The notes: a model not told the origin generated them from the sequence alone. A DNA stretch of 64,000 nucleotides from Mycobacterium florentinum (GCF_010730355.1 NZ_AP022576.1:5208001-5272000); one strand, 5' to 3'; counted from the first letter of the stretch, positions 36,638 to 47,699 are shown. A program made the numbers and translations.

Positions 36638-37231
36638 GTGCGCAAATGGAAGCGGGTTGAGACCGCCGGTGGTCCCCGTTTCCGGTCCTCCTTGGCCCCG
36701 CACGAGGCGGATCTGCTCAAGAATCTGGTCGGCGCGTTGATCGACTTGCTCGACGAACGCGAATCCTCCTCGCCGTCAGACGAACTCGAGGAAATCACCG
36801 GCATCAAGACCGGGAACTCGGAGCCTCCCGGAGATCCGACACTGCGTCGGCTGCTGCCGGACTTCTATCGGCCCGAGGGCGAGGACGCGTCGAGCGTCGG
36901 GACCGAAACACCCGAAGGTCTCAACGCCGCGCTGCGCAGTCTGCACGAGCCGGCGATCATCGACGCCAAACGTGTTGCGGCACAACAGCTGTTGCACACG
37001 ATTCCGGACAGTGGCGGGCGCTTCGAGCTGAGCGAGGACGAGGCCAACGCGTGGATCTCGGCCGTCAACGACATCCGGCTGGCACTGGGAGTCATGCTCG
37101 AAGTCGGCCCGGACGGGCCGGAACGGCTGCCCGCCGACCATCCGATGGCCACGCACTTCGACGTCTACCAGTGGCTGACCGTGCTGCAGGAGTACCTGGT
37201 CCTGGTGCTGATGCGCAAGCAGGCCGGATGA
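36638..37231 (+). CDS. DUF2017 protein (Rv1332-like)
   Basis: 197 residues, mostly helical, with no membrane segment or recognised catalytic motif. It matches the actinobacterial DUF2017 family, which is kept next to clpS. Start is GTG at 36638 (RKWKRVET), 27 bases after clpS. It overlaps the next gene as ATGA. The family has been listed among possible regulators, but I see no DNA-binding motif. Confidence 0.82.
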   Translation: MRKWKRVETAGGPRFRSSLAPHEADLLKNLVGALIDLLDERESSSPSDELEEITGIKTGNSEPPGDPTLRRLLPDFYRPEGEDASSVGTETPEGLNAALRSLHEPAIIDAKRVAAQQLLHTIPDSGGRFELSEDEANAWISAVNDIRLALGVMLEVGPDGPERLPADHPMATHFDVYQWLTVLQEYLVLVLMRKQAG

Positions 37232-38256
37232 ACGCGCTCACCGACGTCGGCGGCATCCGGGTCGGTCACTTCCAGCGACTGGATCCCGACGCGTCGTTGG
37301 GCACCGGGTGGGCCAGCGGCGTCACCGTCGTGCTCACCCCGCCGGGCACCGTCGGCGCGGTCGATTGCCGCGGCGGCGCGCCCGGCACCCGGGAGACCGA
37401 TCTGCTGGACCCGGCCAACACCGTGCGCTTCATCGACGCGGTGCTGCTGGCCGGCGGCAGCGCCTACGGGCTGGCGGCCGCCGACGGCGTCATGCGCTGG
37501 CTGGAGGAACACGAGCGCGGCCTGGTGATGGAGGGCGGCGTCGTGCCCATCGTGCCGAGCGCGGTGATCTTCGACCTGCCGGTCGGCGGCTGGGATTGCC
37601 GGCCGACGGCGGAGTTCGGCTTTCTAGCCTGCGAAGCCGCCGCCGCCACGACGGCCGTCGGCACGGTCGGCGCCGGCGTGGGGGCGCGGGCCGGTGTCCT
37701 CAAGGGCGGCGTCGGGACGGCGTCGACGACACTGCCTTCGGGCGTCACCGTCGGCGCGGTCGTCGTGGTGAACTCCGCGGGCGACGTCGTCGACCGGAGC
37801 ACCGGCCTGCCGTGGATGGCGGATCTGATCGAGGAGTTCGCGCTGACGCCGCCGCCGGCCGACCAGATCGACACGCTCGCGCAGCTGCGTTCGCCGCTGG
37901 AACCGCTCAACACGACGATCGCGGTGGTAGCGACCGACGCGGCGCTGAGCTCGCCGGCGTGCCGGCGCGTCGCGATCGCCGCCCAGGACGGCCTGGCCCG
38001 CACCATCCGCCCGGCACACACCCCGCTGGACGGCGACACCGTGTTCGCGGTCGCGACCGGGGCGGTCGAGGTGCCGCCGTCGGCCGATGCACCCGCGGCG
38101 ATGTCTCCGGAGACGCGACTGGTCACCGAGGTGGGTGCCGCCGCGGCCGATTGCCTGGCCCGTGCGGTGCTGGTCGGTGTGCTGGCGGCCGAGTCGGTCG
38201 CCGGAATACCGACCTACCGCGACACGTTGCCCGGTGCATTCGGAACAGGGAGCTGA
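37228..38256 (+). CDS. P1/S58-family self-processing hydrolase (Rv1333-like)
   Basis: 342 residues, related to the L-aminopeptidase DmpA and to Rv1333 (344). These proteins cut themselves, and the new N-terminal Ser or Thr becomes the nucleophile. By comparison with DmpA the cut here would be between N228 and T229 in PLNTTIAVVATDA, giving a threonine nucleophile. Two glycine-rich stretches (GGSAYGLAAADG and GAGVGARAG) are typical. It is translationally coupled to the DUF2017 gene by ATGA. The natural substrate is unknown. Confidence 0.88.
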   Translation: MNALTDVGGIRVGHFQRLDPDASLGTGWASGVTVVLTPPGTVGAVDCRGGAPGTRETDLLDPANTVRFIDAVLLAGGSAYGLAAADGVMRWLEEHERGLVMEGGVVPIVPSAVIFDLPVGGWDCRPTAEFGFLACEAAAATTAVGTVGAGVGARAGVLKGGVGTASTTLPSGVTVGAVVVVNSAGDVVDRSTGLPWMADLIEEFALTPPPADQIDTLAQLRSPLEPLNTTIAVVATDAALSSPACRRVAIAAQDGLARTIRPAHTPLDGDTVFAVATGAVEVPPSADAPAAMSPETRLVTEVGAAAADCLARAVLVGVLAAESVAGIPTYRDTLPGAFGTGS

Positions 38257-38257
38257 C

Positions 38258-38686
38258 GTGCTGGTGATTCGCGCCGACCTGGTGGACGCCATGGTCGCGC
38301 ACGCGCGCCGCGACCACCCCGACGAGGCGTGCGGAATTTTGGCCGGGCCGCAGGGCTCCGATCGTCCCGAGCGCCACATTCCGATGGCCAACGCCGAGCG
38401 CTCGCCGACGTTCTACCGCTTCGACGCCCACGAGCAGCTCGAGGTGTGGCGGGCGCTCGACAATGCCGATGAGGTGCCCGTCGTCCTCTACCACTCGCAC
38501 ACCGCGACGGAGGCCTACCCGAGCCGCACCGACATCAAGTTGGCCGCCGAACCGGACGCGCACTATGTGCTGGTGTCGACGCGCGACCCGGAACGCCACG
38601 AGCTGCGCAGCTATCGCATCGTCGACGGCGAGGTCACCGAGGAGCCCGTCGATATCGTCGAGCAGTATCCAGAAAGGTCCGCATGA
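38258..38686 (+). CDS. mec: CysO-cysteine peptidase Mec (JAMM metalloprotease)
   Basis: 142 residues with a GTG start at 38258. The zinc JAMM motif is complete: E23, then H79-S-H81 and D92 in HSHTATEAYPSRTD. The enzyme releases cysteine from the CysO-cysteine adduct. It is followed by cysO (ATGA overlap) and cysM, the full pathway in one operon. Confidence 0.94.
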   Translation: MLVIRADLVDAMVAHARRDHPDEACGILAGPQGSDRPERHIPMANAERSPTFYRFDAHEQLEVWRALDNADEVPVVLYHSHTATEAYPSRTDIKLAAEPDAHYVLVSTRDPERHELRSYRIVDGEVTEEPVDIVEQYPERSA

Positions 38687-38955
38687 ACGTCACCGTCTCG
38701 ATCCCGACCATCCTGCGGCCGCACACCGGCGGCGAGAAGCGCGTCTCGGCCAGCGGCGAGACCTTGAGCGCGGTGATCAGCGACCTGGAAGCCAACTACT
38801 CGGGCATCTCCGAGCGACTGATCGACTCCGGCAAGCTGCACCGCTTCGTGAACATCTACGTCAACGACGAGGACGTGCGTTTCTCCGGCGGCCTGGACAC
38901 CGCGATCGCCGACGGCGACTCGGTCACCATCCTGCCCGCCGTGGCGGGTGGGTAA
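38683..38955 (+). CDS. cysO: Sulfur-carrier protein CysO
   Basis: 90 residues of the ubiquitin/MoaD fold ending in Ala-Gly-Gly. The C-terminal glycine carries sulfur as a thiocarboxylate for CysM. The start overlaps the mec stop (ATGA) and the gene ends 9 bases before cysM. Confidence 0.96.
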   Translation: MNVTVSIPTILRPHTGGEKRVSASGETLSAVISDLEANYSGISERLIDSGKLHRFVNIYVNDEDVRFSGGLDTAIADGDSVTILPAVAGG

Positions 38956-40597
<1,642 letters not shown>

Positions 40598-40601
<4 letters not shown>

Positions 40602-41413
40602 GCTCACCATTGGCGCCCGTCGGGGTCTTCGACTCCGGCGTGGGGGGACTGACGGTCGCCCGCGCGATCATCGACCAACTGCCCGACGAGGACATCGTCT
40701 ACGTCGGCGACACCGGCAACGGTCCCTACGGACCGCTGTCCATTCCCGAGGTGCGCGCCCACGCGCTGGCCATCGGCGACGACCTGGTCGGCCGCGGCGT
40801 GAAGGCATTGGTGATCGCCTGCAACACCGCCTCGGCGGCCTGCCTGCGCGATGCCCGCGAGCGCTACGACGTGCCCGTCGTCGAGGTGATCCTGCCGGCG
40901 GTGCGCCGCGCCGTCGCGACGACCCGCACCGGCCGCATCGGCGTCATCGGCACCCAGGCGACCATCACCTCGCACGCCTACCAGGACGCGTTCGCGGCCG
41001 CCCGCGACACCGAGATCACCGCGGTGGCCTGCCCGCGCTTCGTCGATTTCGTCGAGCGCGGCGTGACGAGCGGGCGTCAGGTGCTGGGACTGGCCGAGGG
41101 CTACCTGGAGCCGCTGCAACGCGCTCAGGTCGACACGCTGGTGCTGGGCTGCACGCACTACCCGCTGCTGTCGGGGTTGATTCAGCTGGCGATGGGCGAA
41201 AACGTGACGCTCGTTTCCAGCGCCGAGGAAACCGCGAAGGAAGTGCTGCGGGTGCTCACCGAACAGGATTTGCTGCGCCCGCACGACGCGGCGCCGGCCA
41301 CTCGCATTTTCGAAGCTACGGGCGACCCCGAGGGCTTCACGAAATTGGCGGCCCGATTCCTGGGGCCCGCCGTCAGCGGTGTCCGAACGGTGCATCACTC
41401 GCCCATCGGCTAG
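40598..41413 (+). CDS. murI: Glutamate racemase
   Basis: 271 residues. The two catalytic cysteines are C75 (IACNTASA) and C185 (LGCTHYPLL), and the N-terminus has [12 protein letters not shown]. It supplies D-glutamate for peptidoglycan. Start is ATG at 40598, coupled to the rhomboid stop; the frame is open further upstream but that part is antisense-like noise. Same length as M. tuberculosis MurI. Confidence 0.96.
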
Positions 41414-41442
41414 GCCGCAGAGAGATTCTCATCACATCAATC

Positions 41443-42270
41443 GTGCGATGTTTTTCTCATGGTGGTTCCGGGCATGGCACAGTAGTGCCTGTGCGAATAA
41501 CCGTGCTCGGCTGCTCGGGCAGCGTAGTCGGTCCGGACTCGCCAGCGTCGGGATATTTGCTTCGGGCTCCGGACACTCCTCCGCTGGTACTGGACTTTGG
41601 CGGGGGTGTGCTAGGCGCCCTGCAGCGCTACGCCGACCCCGGTTCCGTGCACGTGCTCTTGTCGCATCTGCATGCCGACCACTGTCTGGATATGCCGGGA
41701 CTGTTCGTGTGGCGCCGCTACCACCCGTCGTCGCGTCCCCTCGGCAAGGCGATGCTGTACGGCCCCAGTGACACCTGGTCGCGATTGGGCGCCGCATCGT
41801 CGCCGTACGGCGGTGAAATCGACGATTGCTCGGACATATTCGACGTCCATCACTGGGTCGACGGCGAGCCGGTCGCGGTCGGTGCACTCACCGTGACGCC
41901 GCGGGTGGTCGCGCACCCCACCGAGTCTTACGGCCTGCACATCACCGATCCCAGCGGAGCGTCGTTCGTCTACAGCGGCGACACCGGAGTCTGCGATCAG
42001 CTCGTCGAGTTGGCTCGCGGCGCCGACGTGTTCCTCTGTGAGGCGTCCTGGACGCACGACCCGGATCATCCGCCGGCCTTGCACTTGTCGGGCACCGAAG
42101 CCGGTCGGGTTGCGGCGCAGGCCGGCGTGCGAGAGCTGTTGCTGACCCACATCCCGCCCTGGACCTCGCGCGAGGACGTGATCAGCGAGGCCAAGGCCGA
42201 GTTCGACGGTCCCGTGCACGCCGTGGTGTGCAACGAGACGTTCGACGTTCGGCACTCCGAACGAGTCTGA
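41443..42270 (+). CDS. Metallo-beta-lactamase fold cAMP phosphodiesterase (Rv1339-like)
   Basis: 275 residues of the metallo-beta-lactamase superfamily. The metal site is SHLHADHCLD, with later ligands in SGDTGVCD and TAGH-like positions (LTHIPPW). The M. tuberculosis homolog Rv1339 has been described as an atypical class II cyclic-nucleotide phosphodiesterase. The start is uncertain: ATG at 41443 agrees with the annotated homolog, but GTG at 41485 (VPVRITVLGCSGS) gives the conserved core without the weakly conserved first 14 residues. Confidence 0.88.
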   Translation: MRCFSHGGSGHGTVVPVRITVLGCSGSVVGPDSPASGYLLRAPDTPPLVLDFGGGVLGALQRYADPGSVHVLLSHLHADHCLDMPGLFVWRRYHPSSRPLGKAMLYGPSDTWSRLGAASSPYGGEIDDCSDIFDVHHWVDGEPVAVGALTVTPRVVAHPTESYGLHITDPSGASFVYSGDTGVCDQLVELARGADVFLCEASWTHDPDHPPALHLSGTEAGRVAAQAGVRELLLTHIPPWTSREDVISEAKAEFDGPVHAVVCNETFDVRHSERV

Positions 42271-42316
42271 TTCGACCGACCGGTGCCCTGACGCCGCGGC
42301 GGACTAGGGTGGCGTC

Positions 42317-43096
42317 GTGTCGAAACGAGAAGACGGTCGCAATGACGACGAGCTTCGCCCGTTAGTCATCACCCGGGGCTTCACCGAAAATCCGGCGGGT
42401 TCGGTGCTGATCGGATTCGGGGGAACCAAAGTCCTGTGCACCGCGAGTGTCACCGAGGGAGTACCGCGCTGGCGCAAGGGGTCTGGCCTGGGCTGGCTGA
42501 CCGCGGAGTACGCAATGCTGCCGTCGGCCACCCACACCCGCTCCGACCGGGAATCGGTGAAGGGCCGGCTATCCGGGCGCACCCAGGAGATCAGCCGGCT
42601 CGTCGGACGATCGCTGCGCGCGTGCATCGACCTGGCGGCGTTGGGGGAGAACACAATCGCCGTCGACTGCGATGTGCTGCAGGCCGACGGTGGCACCCGT
42701 ACCGCCGCGATCACGGGTGCCTATGTGGCGCTGGCCGATGCCGTGACCTATCTGTCGGCGGCGGGCAAGCTGTCGGATCCGCGGCCGTTGTCGTGCGCGA
42801 TCGCGGCGGTGAGCGTCGGTGTGGTCGACGGCCGGATCCGCGTCGACCTGCCCTACGAGGAGGACTCGCGCGCCGAGGTCGACATGAACGTCGTCGCCAC
42901 CGATACCGGAACCCTGGTCGAGATCCAGGGCACCGGCGAGGGCGCGACGTTCCCGCGCTCGACGCTGGACAAGCTGCTCGACATGGCGCTCGGCGCGTGC
43001 GACACACTTTTCGCCGCCCAGCGCGAGGCGCTGGAGTTGCCCTACCCGGGGGTGCTGCCCGAGGGGCCTAATCAGCCGAAAGCGTTCGGCAGCTGA
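42317..43096 (+). CDS. rphA: RNase PH
   Basis: 259 residues, same length as Rv1340. It shows [19 protein letters not shown] at the N-terminus, [15 protein letters not shown], and the phosphate-binding [19 protein letters not shown]. It trims the 3' ends of tRNA precursors using phosphate. Start is GTG at 42317. Confidence 0.95.
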   Translation: MSKREDGRNDDELRPLVITRGFTENPAGSVLIGFGGTKVLCTASVTEGVPRWRKGSGLGWLTAEYAMLPSATHTRSDRESVKGRLSGRTQEISRLVGRSLRACIDLAALGENTIAVDCDVLQADGGTRTAAITGAYVALADAVTYLSAAGKLSDPRPLSCAIAAVSVGVVDGRIRVDLPYEEDSRAEVDMNVVATDTGTLVEIQGTGEGATFPRSTLDKLLDMALGACDTLFAAQREALELPYPGVLPEGPNQPKAFGS

Positions 43097-43172
43097 CCCG
43101 GCTGCCGGTCGCCCGTTTGTCCCACCTCGGCCCCGAGTCGTTGGTAACCTACGCCAGGCAGGGAGGGGTCCG

Positions 43173-43808
43173 TTGAGCGGAACGGGATTGCAGTCTCACG
43201 CCTCGAATCGGCGCGCGCTGGGCGGATTGGCCATTCTGGGTATCGCGTTGGCTCTCACCGGATGTGGGTCTTCCGACAGGCTCACGGGATCATCGTCGTC
43301 GCGGGGCGGGGTGGTCACCACGCTGCCGGGCACCGAAACATGCTCGGGGCGAGCACCCCAGAATGCCGCGTCGCGCGACGTCTACCGGCAGCACTACGCG
43401 GACGGTCTCGCGACTCCGCTCAAAGAGCGACTGAAAACCTACGACTCGGCGCTCGAATCCGGTGATGTTCACGGTGTCGGTCAAGCCGCCGGCACGCTGG
43501 GCACCGAGATACGAGCGTACGGGCGCATGGTCGACATCCCGCGTTTGTACGGCTGCTATGACCAGCAAGTGCTGGCCCATCTGCAGAACGCGGCAAAAGA
43601 ATTCGCGAATGCGCTCGACTCCCTGTCGTGTGCCACCGCGAACATGTGCAACAGGAAGCAGAGTGAGGTCCCCAGCCTTATCGCGCAAGCGGCGCAGCAG
43701 GAACGGGCCGCCGTCGAGGCGTTCAATACCTACGCCGCTCAGTTCGGGGGGATGGAGATCCCGGTCCCGACGACGGGCGCACGGGCCTGGCGCACTTCGG
43801 CGGTGTAG
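43173..43808 (+). CDS. Putative lipoprotein
   Basis: 211 residues. A signal peptide with a hydrophobic core (about 15-28) ends in the lipobox LTGC, with lipidated Cys31. The mature part is helical and has four more cysteines (in TCSG, YGCYD, LSCATA and MCNR), possibly two disulfides outside the membrane. I do not recognise the family. The start is TTG at 43173 with a strong GGGAGGGG 5 bases upstream. It lies between rphA and rdgB, where M. tuberculosis has no gene as I recall, and ends 6 bases before rdgB. Confidence 0.75.
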   Translation: MSGTGLQSHASNRRALGGLAILGIALALTGCGSSDRLTGSSSSRGGVVTTLPGTETCSGRAPQNAASRDVYRQHYADGLATPLKERLKTYDSALESGDVHGVGQAAGTLGTEIRAYGRMVDIPRLYGCYDQQVLAHLQNAAKEFANALDSLSCATANMCNRKQSEVPSLIAQAAQQERAAVEAFNTYAAQFGGMEIPVPTTGARAWRTSAV

Positions 43809-43814
43809 TGGCGT

Positions 43815-44414
43815 TTGACTGAACTGCTGGTCGCCAGCCACAACCCCAAGAAGCTGGCCGAACTGCACCGGGTGCTGGACCGCGCCGGGTTGTCGGGGCT
43901 GACGCTGGTATCGCTCAACGAGGTGGCGCCCTTCGACGAGGCGCCCGAAACCGGTGCGACGTTCGAGGACAACGCGTTGGCCAAGGCGCGGGATGCGTTC
44001 GCCGCGACCGGGTTAGCCACGGTGGCCGATGATTCCGGCCTGGAGGTGACGGCGCTGCGTGGCATGCCCGGCGTGCTGTCGGCACGCTGGGCGGGCACTC
44101 ACGGTGACGACGCCGGCAACACCGCGCTGCTGCTCGCCCAGTTGCGTGATGTGCCCGACGAACGACGTTCCGCGGCGTTCGTGTCGGCCTGCGCGCTGGT
44201 GTCGGGCAGCGGCGAAGTCGTCGTCCGTGGCGAGTGGCCGGGCACGATCGCCCGCGCCCCGCGCGGCGACGGCGGGTTCGGCTACGACCCGGTTTTCATT
44301 CCGGTTGGCTCCGAGCGCTCCGCGGCAGAGTTGAGCCCGTCGGAAAAAGACGCGGCCTCGCATCGTGGCCGCGCGCTGGCCCTGCTGCTGCCCGCCTTGC
44401 GCGCCCTGGCCTGA
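43815..44414 (+). CDS. rdgB: dITP/XTP pyrophosphatase
   Basis: 199 residues of the Ham1/RdgB family. Motifs are LLVASHNPKKLAEL at the N-terminus, TFEDNALAKA, ADDSGLEV and GFGYDPVF. It removes non-standard purine triphosphates from the nucleotide pool. The start is TTG at 43815; an in-frame TAG at 43806 rules out an earlier one. Equivalent to Rv1341. Confidence 0.93.
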   Translation: MTELLVASHNPKKLAELHRVLDRAGLSGLTLVSLNEVAPFDEAPETGATFEDNALAKARDAFAATGLATVADDSGLEVTALRGMPGVLSARWAGTHGDDAGNTALLLAQLRDVPDERRSAAFVSACALVSGSGEVVVRGEWPGTIARAPRGDGGFGYDPVFIPVGSERSAAELSPSEKDAASHRGRALALLLPALRALA

Positions 44415-44427
44415 GCGGCGTTTCGGC

Positions 44428-44766
44428 TCACAGCCCGAAGCGGGCCTTGACGTCCTTGGTCTGGAAATGCTCGACGATGATGCCCAGCAGCGGGATCGTT
44501 CCGGCCAGCAGCACGCCGACGGTCTTGCCGATCGGCCACCGAACCTTGATCGCCAGATTGAAAGCCGTCAGCACGTACGCGAAATACACCCAGCCGTGCA
44601 CCACTTCGATCCACCGGATCTCGTGGTGGAACGAGAGATGCGAGACGATCTCGTAGCACAGTGCGATCAGCCACAGACCCGTCGTCCACGCCATGATCCG
44701 GTAGCCCAGCAGGGCGGGGCGGATGCGGTCGGCGGAGACGGCTCCGGGTGTCTCGGGTGTGGTCAT
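44428..44766 (-). CDS. DUF3817 membrane protein (Rv1342c-like)
   Basis: 112 residues with about three membrane helices (from GYRIMAWTTGLWLIALCYEI onward). It matches the actinobacterial DUF3817 family. The ATG at 44766 overlaps the lprD stop (ATGA), so it is coupled to lprD. No catalytic residues are visible. Function unknown. Confidence 0.83.
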   Translation of the reverse strand: MTTPETPGAVSADRIRPALLGYRIMAWTTGLWLIALCYEIVSHLSFHHEIRWIEVVHGWVYFAYVLTAFNLAIKVRWPIGKTVGVLLAGTIPLLGIIVEHFQTKDVKARFGL

Positions 44767-45155
44767 GCGGTCGTCCTGTTCTGTTTTTCGGCATCTTTGG
44801 CTGCGAGCTGGGCCAGGTAAGCGTTGTATTCCCGCAGCGCGGGCTCGTCGGCGGGCTGTTGCGCGGGCGCGGGCCGCTCGGGCAGCAACCCGGCCGGGAT
44901 CTCGGTGACCGCGCCGTGCTTGCGCGGCTGCGGCGGGGCCTCTTCGTAGCGGACGAAGTTGCGGTACGCATAGATGCAGAACCACGCGAACAGTGGCCAC
45001 TGCAACGCGTAGCCGAGGTTTTGGAACGTGCCCGACGCGGACTGAAAGCGGGTCCATTGCCACCAGCCCAGGGCCAGGCAGCCGCACGCCGCAGCAATCG
45101 CCAAAACGATCAGTGCGGGCCGGTGATGGCGCCTGAGAGGGGTCTCGCTGGACAC
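44763..45155 (-). CDS. lprD: Conserved membrane/lipoprotein LprD
   Basis: 130 residues. An N-terminal hydrophobic segment has AAACGCLALGWW, a poor lipobox; a second membrane segment (YALQWPLFAWFCIYAYRNFV) follows. So the lipoprotein label inherited from M. tuberculosis LprD (126 residues) is doubtful, and a two-helix membrane protein is more likely. The C-terminal tail is rich in Pro, Glu and Ala. It heads the two-gene operon with the DUF3817 gene. Confidence 0.83.
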   Translation of the reverse strand: MSSETPLRRHHRPALIVLAIAAACGCLALGWWQWTRFQSASGTFQNLGYALQWPLFAWFCIYAYRNFVRYEEAPPQPRKHGAVTEIPAGLLPERPAPAQQPADEPALREYNAYLAQLAAKDAEKQNRTTA

Positions 45156-45249
45156 CCCTCGACGGTACCGCGCGGTGGCCCGCGCAGCGCCGCCCGCCGT
45201 CCATTTCAGCGAACAACTGTTTATTGAACGACTTTGTGGGGAAGCCGCT

Positions 45250-45266
45250 TGAGAACCGTGTTCTCA
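45250..45266. promoter_or_regulatory. Candidate operator upstream of the reductase-desaturase operon
   Basis: TGAGAAC-CGT-GTTCTCA is a perfect 17-base palindrome, 39 bases before the reductase ATG. The arms look like those of KstR-type TetR operators, but the 3-base centre is one longer than that motif as I know it. It sits in the 150-base gap between divergent lprD and the reductase gene; nothing else is evident in that gap. Confidence 0.55.
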
Positions 45267-45305
45267 GCCGACGCACGGAACCTCGATCGATCACAGGGAC
45301 AAATA

Positions 45306-46433
45306 ATGGGTTCTACCCTGCGCAACCTCACTCGTTGGAGCACGGCGCCGGCAAAAGGTGTTGAGACCGCCAAGTCCTGGGTCAATGTGCCGCGCGGGCT
45401 CGCGGCCCGCGCAACCACGCCGTTGCTGCCCGATGACTACCTCAAATTGCTGAACCCGCTGTGGTCGGCTCGCGAACTGCGCGGCCTCATCGTGGATGTG
45501 CAGCCCGAGACCGCGGATTCGGCAACCGTGACGATCAAACCGGGGTGGGGCTTCTCGGGCAAATACCGGCCCGGACAGTACGTCGGTATCGGGTTGCGGA
45601 TCGACGGCCGGTGGCACTGGCGTTCGTATTCGTTGACGTCGATTCCGCGGCGCGACAACAAGATCGTCACGATCACCGTCAAGGCGACGCCCGAGGGTTT
45701 TCTGTCGACACACCTGGTGAACGGCGTCCAGGCGGGGACCATCGTGCGCCTGGCCTCGCCGAAGGGGGAGTTCGCGCTCCCCGACCCGCCGCCGGCCAAC
45801 ATCCTGTTCGTCACCGCGGGCAGCGGCATCACGCCGGTGATGGCCATGCTGCGGACTCTCGGCTCGCGTAACCAGGACGCCGACATCGTGCACATCCATT
45901 CGGCGCCCAGTGCGGACGACGTGATCTTCCACGACGAGTTGCGAGATCTCGAGAAATCTCGGGAAGGATATCGACTTCACTTGCAGCTCACCGAAACTGA
46001 CGGCCACCTCGACTTCGGCGAGATCGGCGACCTCGTCGCGGACTGGCGAGATCGCCAGGCGTGGGCATGCGGCCCGCCGGCCTTGCTGGACACCGTGGAA
46101 GAGGTCTGGAAGAACGCGGAACTCGAAGAGCTGCTCCACACCGAGCGCTTCAGCATCGCCGCGACCGACAAGGGCGGCGAAGGAGGAACGGTCAACTTCG
46201 CCATCTCCGACAAGAATATCGAAATCGACGGTGCCACAACACTGTTGGAGTCGGGAGAAAAGGTCGGCATCCAAATGCCATTCGGCTGCCGGATGGGTAT
46301 CTGCCAAACCTGCGTACTTCCGCTGGAGGCCGGCCATGTGCGCGACGTTCGGTCGGGAACCGAACATCGCGAAGGCGACCGCATCCAGACGTGCATTTCC
46401 ACGGCCTCCGGTGACTGCACCCTCAAGATCTAG
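45306..46433 (+). CDS. Ferredoxin-type oxidoreductase, partner of acyl desaturase (Rv3230c-like)
   Basis: 375 residues in three parts. An FAD domain (about 50-150; [10 protein letters not shown] binds FAD) is followed by an NAD(P)H domain ([17 protein letters not shown]) and a C-terminal plant-type [2Fe-2S] domain with cysteines C328, C333, C336 and C363. It passes electrons from NADPH to the desaturase encoded 9 bases downstream. It closely resembles Rv3230c, which serves DesA3. I choose the ATG at 45306 because it is the start that fits the family. M. tuberculosis has no such pair here. Confidence 0.92.
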   Translation: MGSTLRNLTRWSTAPAKGVETAKSWVNVPRGLAARATTPLLPDDYLKLLNPLWSARELRGLIVDVQPETADSATVTIKPGWGFSGKYRPGQYVGIGLRIDGRWHWRSYSLTSIPRRDNKIVTITVKATPEGFLSTHLVNGVQAGTIVRLASPKGEFALPDPPPANILFVTAGSGITPVMAMLRTLGSRNQDADIVHIHSAPSADDVIFHDELRDLEKSREGYRLHLQLTETDGHLDFGEIGDLVADWRDRQAWACGPPALLDTVEEVWKNAELEELLHTERFSIAATDKGGEGGTVNFAISDKNIEIDGATTLLESGEKVGIQMPFGCRMGICQTCVLPLEAGHVRDVRSGTEHREGDRIQTCISTASGDCTLKI

Positions 46434-46442
46434 GGAGGACTC

Positions 46443-47675
46443 ATGGCAATCACCGACATCAAGGAATACGCCCATCTGAGTACCGAGGACGTCGAGCAAC
46501 TGGCGCGGGAGCTGGACGCGATCCGCGCCGAGATCGAGGAGTCACGCGGTGAGCGCGACGCCCGCTATATTCGCCGCGCCATCCAGTTGCAGCGCGCACT
46601 GGCCGCCGGCGGGCGAATTGCGTTGTTCGCCAGCCACAATCGGCTCGCGCGCTACGGCGGTATCGGCATGCTCGCGATGGCCAAGATCATCGAGAACATG
46701 GAGCTCGGCCACAACATCACCCACGGCCAATGGGATTGGATGAACGACCCGGAGATCCACTCCACCGAGTGGGAATGGGACAGCACCTGCCCGAGCGTGC
46801 AGTGGAAGCATTCCCACAACTTCGTCCATCACAAGTACACCAACATCGTCGGCCTTGACGAGGACGTCGGCTACGGGATCATGCGGGTCACCCGCGACGA
46901 GCCATGGGCGCCCTGGATGCTGGGCAATCCGATCTACAACCTGCTGCTCGGCACACTCTTCGAGTGGGGTGTCGCGGTGCACCACATCGAGACCCGCAAG
47001 CTGCGCGACAAGGAGAAGACCTGGGCCGAGGCGCGCAAGGATCTGCGGGTGATCGGCAAGAAGGCCGCCAAGCAGGCCGGCAAGGATTACCTGATCTTTC
47101 CCGCGCTGGCCGGGCGCAACTGGAAGCGCACCCTCAAGGCGAATATGGTCGCCAATCTGATCCGCAACTACTGGGCTTACATGGTGATCTTCTGCGGCCA
47201 CTTCCCCGATGGCGCAGAGAAATTCACCGTCGAGGAATTCGAGAGCGAGACGCCGGGGGAGTGGTACCTACGCCAGATGCTCGGCTCGGCCAACTTCAAC
47301 GCGGGCCCGGTGATGGCGTTCGTCAGCGGCAATCTGTGCTATCAGATCGAACACCACCTGTTTCCGGACCTGCCCAGCAATCGCTATGCCCAGATCGGCG
47401 TGCGGGTGCGCGAGCTGTGTGAGAAGTACGACCTGCCCTACACCACGGGATCCCTTGGCCGGCAGTACTTGCAGTCGTTCTGGACGATCCTCAAGCTCGC
47501 CTTACCGGACAGACTGCTCAAGGCGACCTCTGAAAACGCCCCGGAGACCAACTCCGAGTTGAAGTTCCGTGTCCGCGAAGGGCTGCGAGAGAGCTTCGTC
47601 GACCCCGCGACCGGTAAACGCCGGGGCCTGCGCACCGCGCTGCGCGAATTGCGGGCCGCCTCGAGGGCGGCGTGA
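46443..47675 (+). CDS. Membrane fatty acyl-CoA delta-9 desaturase (DesA3-like)
   Basis: 410 residues. The three di-iron histidine boxes are present: H90-x3-H94, H125-x3-H129-H130, and Q301-x2-H304-H305. Membrane segments lie between the boxes. It should put a cis double bond into stearoyl- or palmitoyl-CoA using electrons from the reductase encoded just upstream. It is a DesA3 type enzyme; whether the organism has another copy elsewhere cannot be seen. Its place before mbtL raises the idea that it serves mycobactin acyl chains, but MbtN is already known to make that double bond. Confidence 0.92.
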   Translation: MAITDIKEYAHLSTEDVEQLARELDAIRAEIEESRGERDARYIRRAIQLQRALAAGGRIALFASHNRLARYGGIGMLAMAKIIENMELGHNITHGQWDWMNDPEIHSTEWEWDSTCPSVQWKHSHNFVHHKYTNIVGLDEDVGYGIMRVTRDEPWAPWMLGNPIYNLLLGTLFEWGVAVHHIETRKLRDKEKTWAEARKDLRVIGKKAAKQAGKDYLIFPALAGRNWKRTLKANMVANLIRNYWAYMVIFCGHFPDGAEKFTVEEFESETPGEWYLRQMLGSANFNAGPVMAFVSGNLCYQIEHHLFPDLPSNRYAQIGVRVRELCEKYDLPYTTGSLGRQYLQSFWTILKLALPDRLLKATSENAPETNSELKFRVREGLRESFVDPATGKRRGLRTALRELRAASRAA

Positions 47676-47699
47676 GTGGCATAGCTCTCAGCTCGTAAC

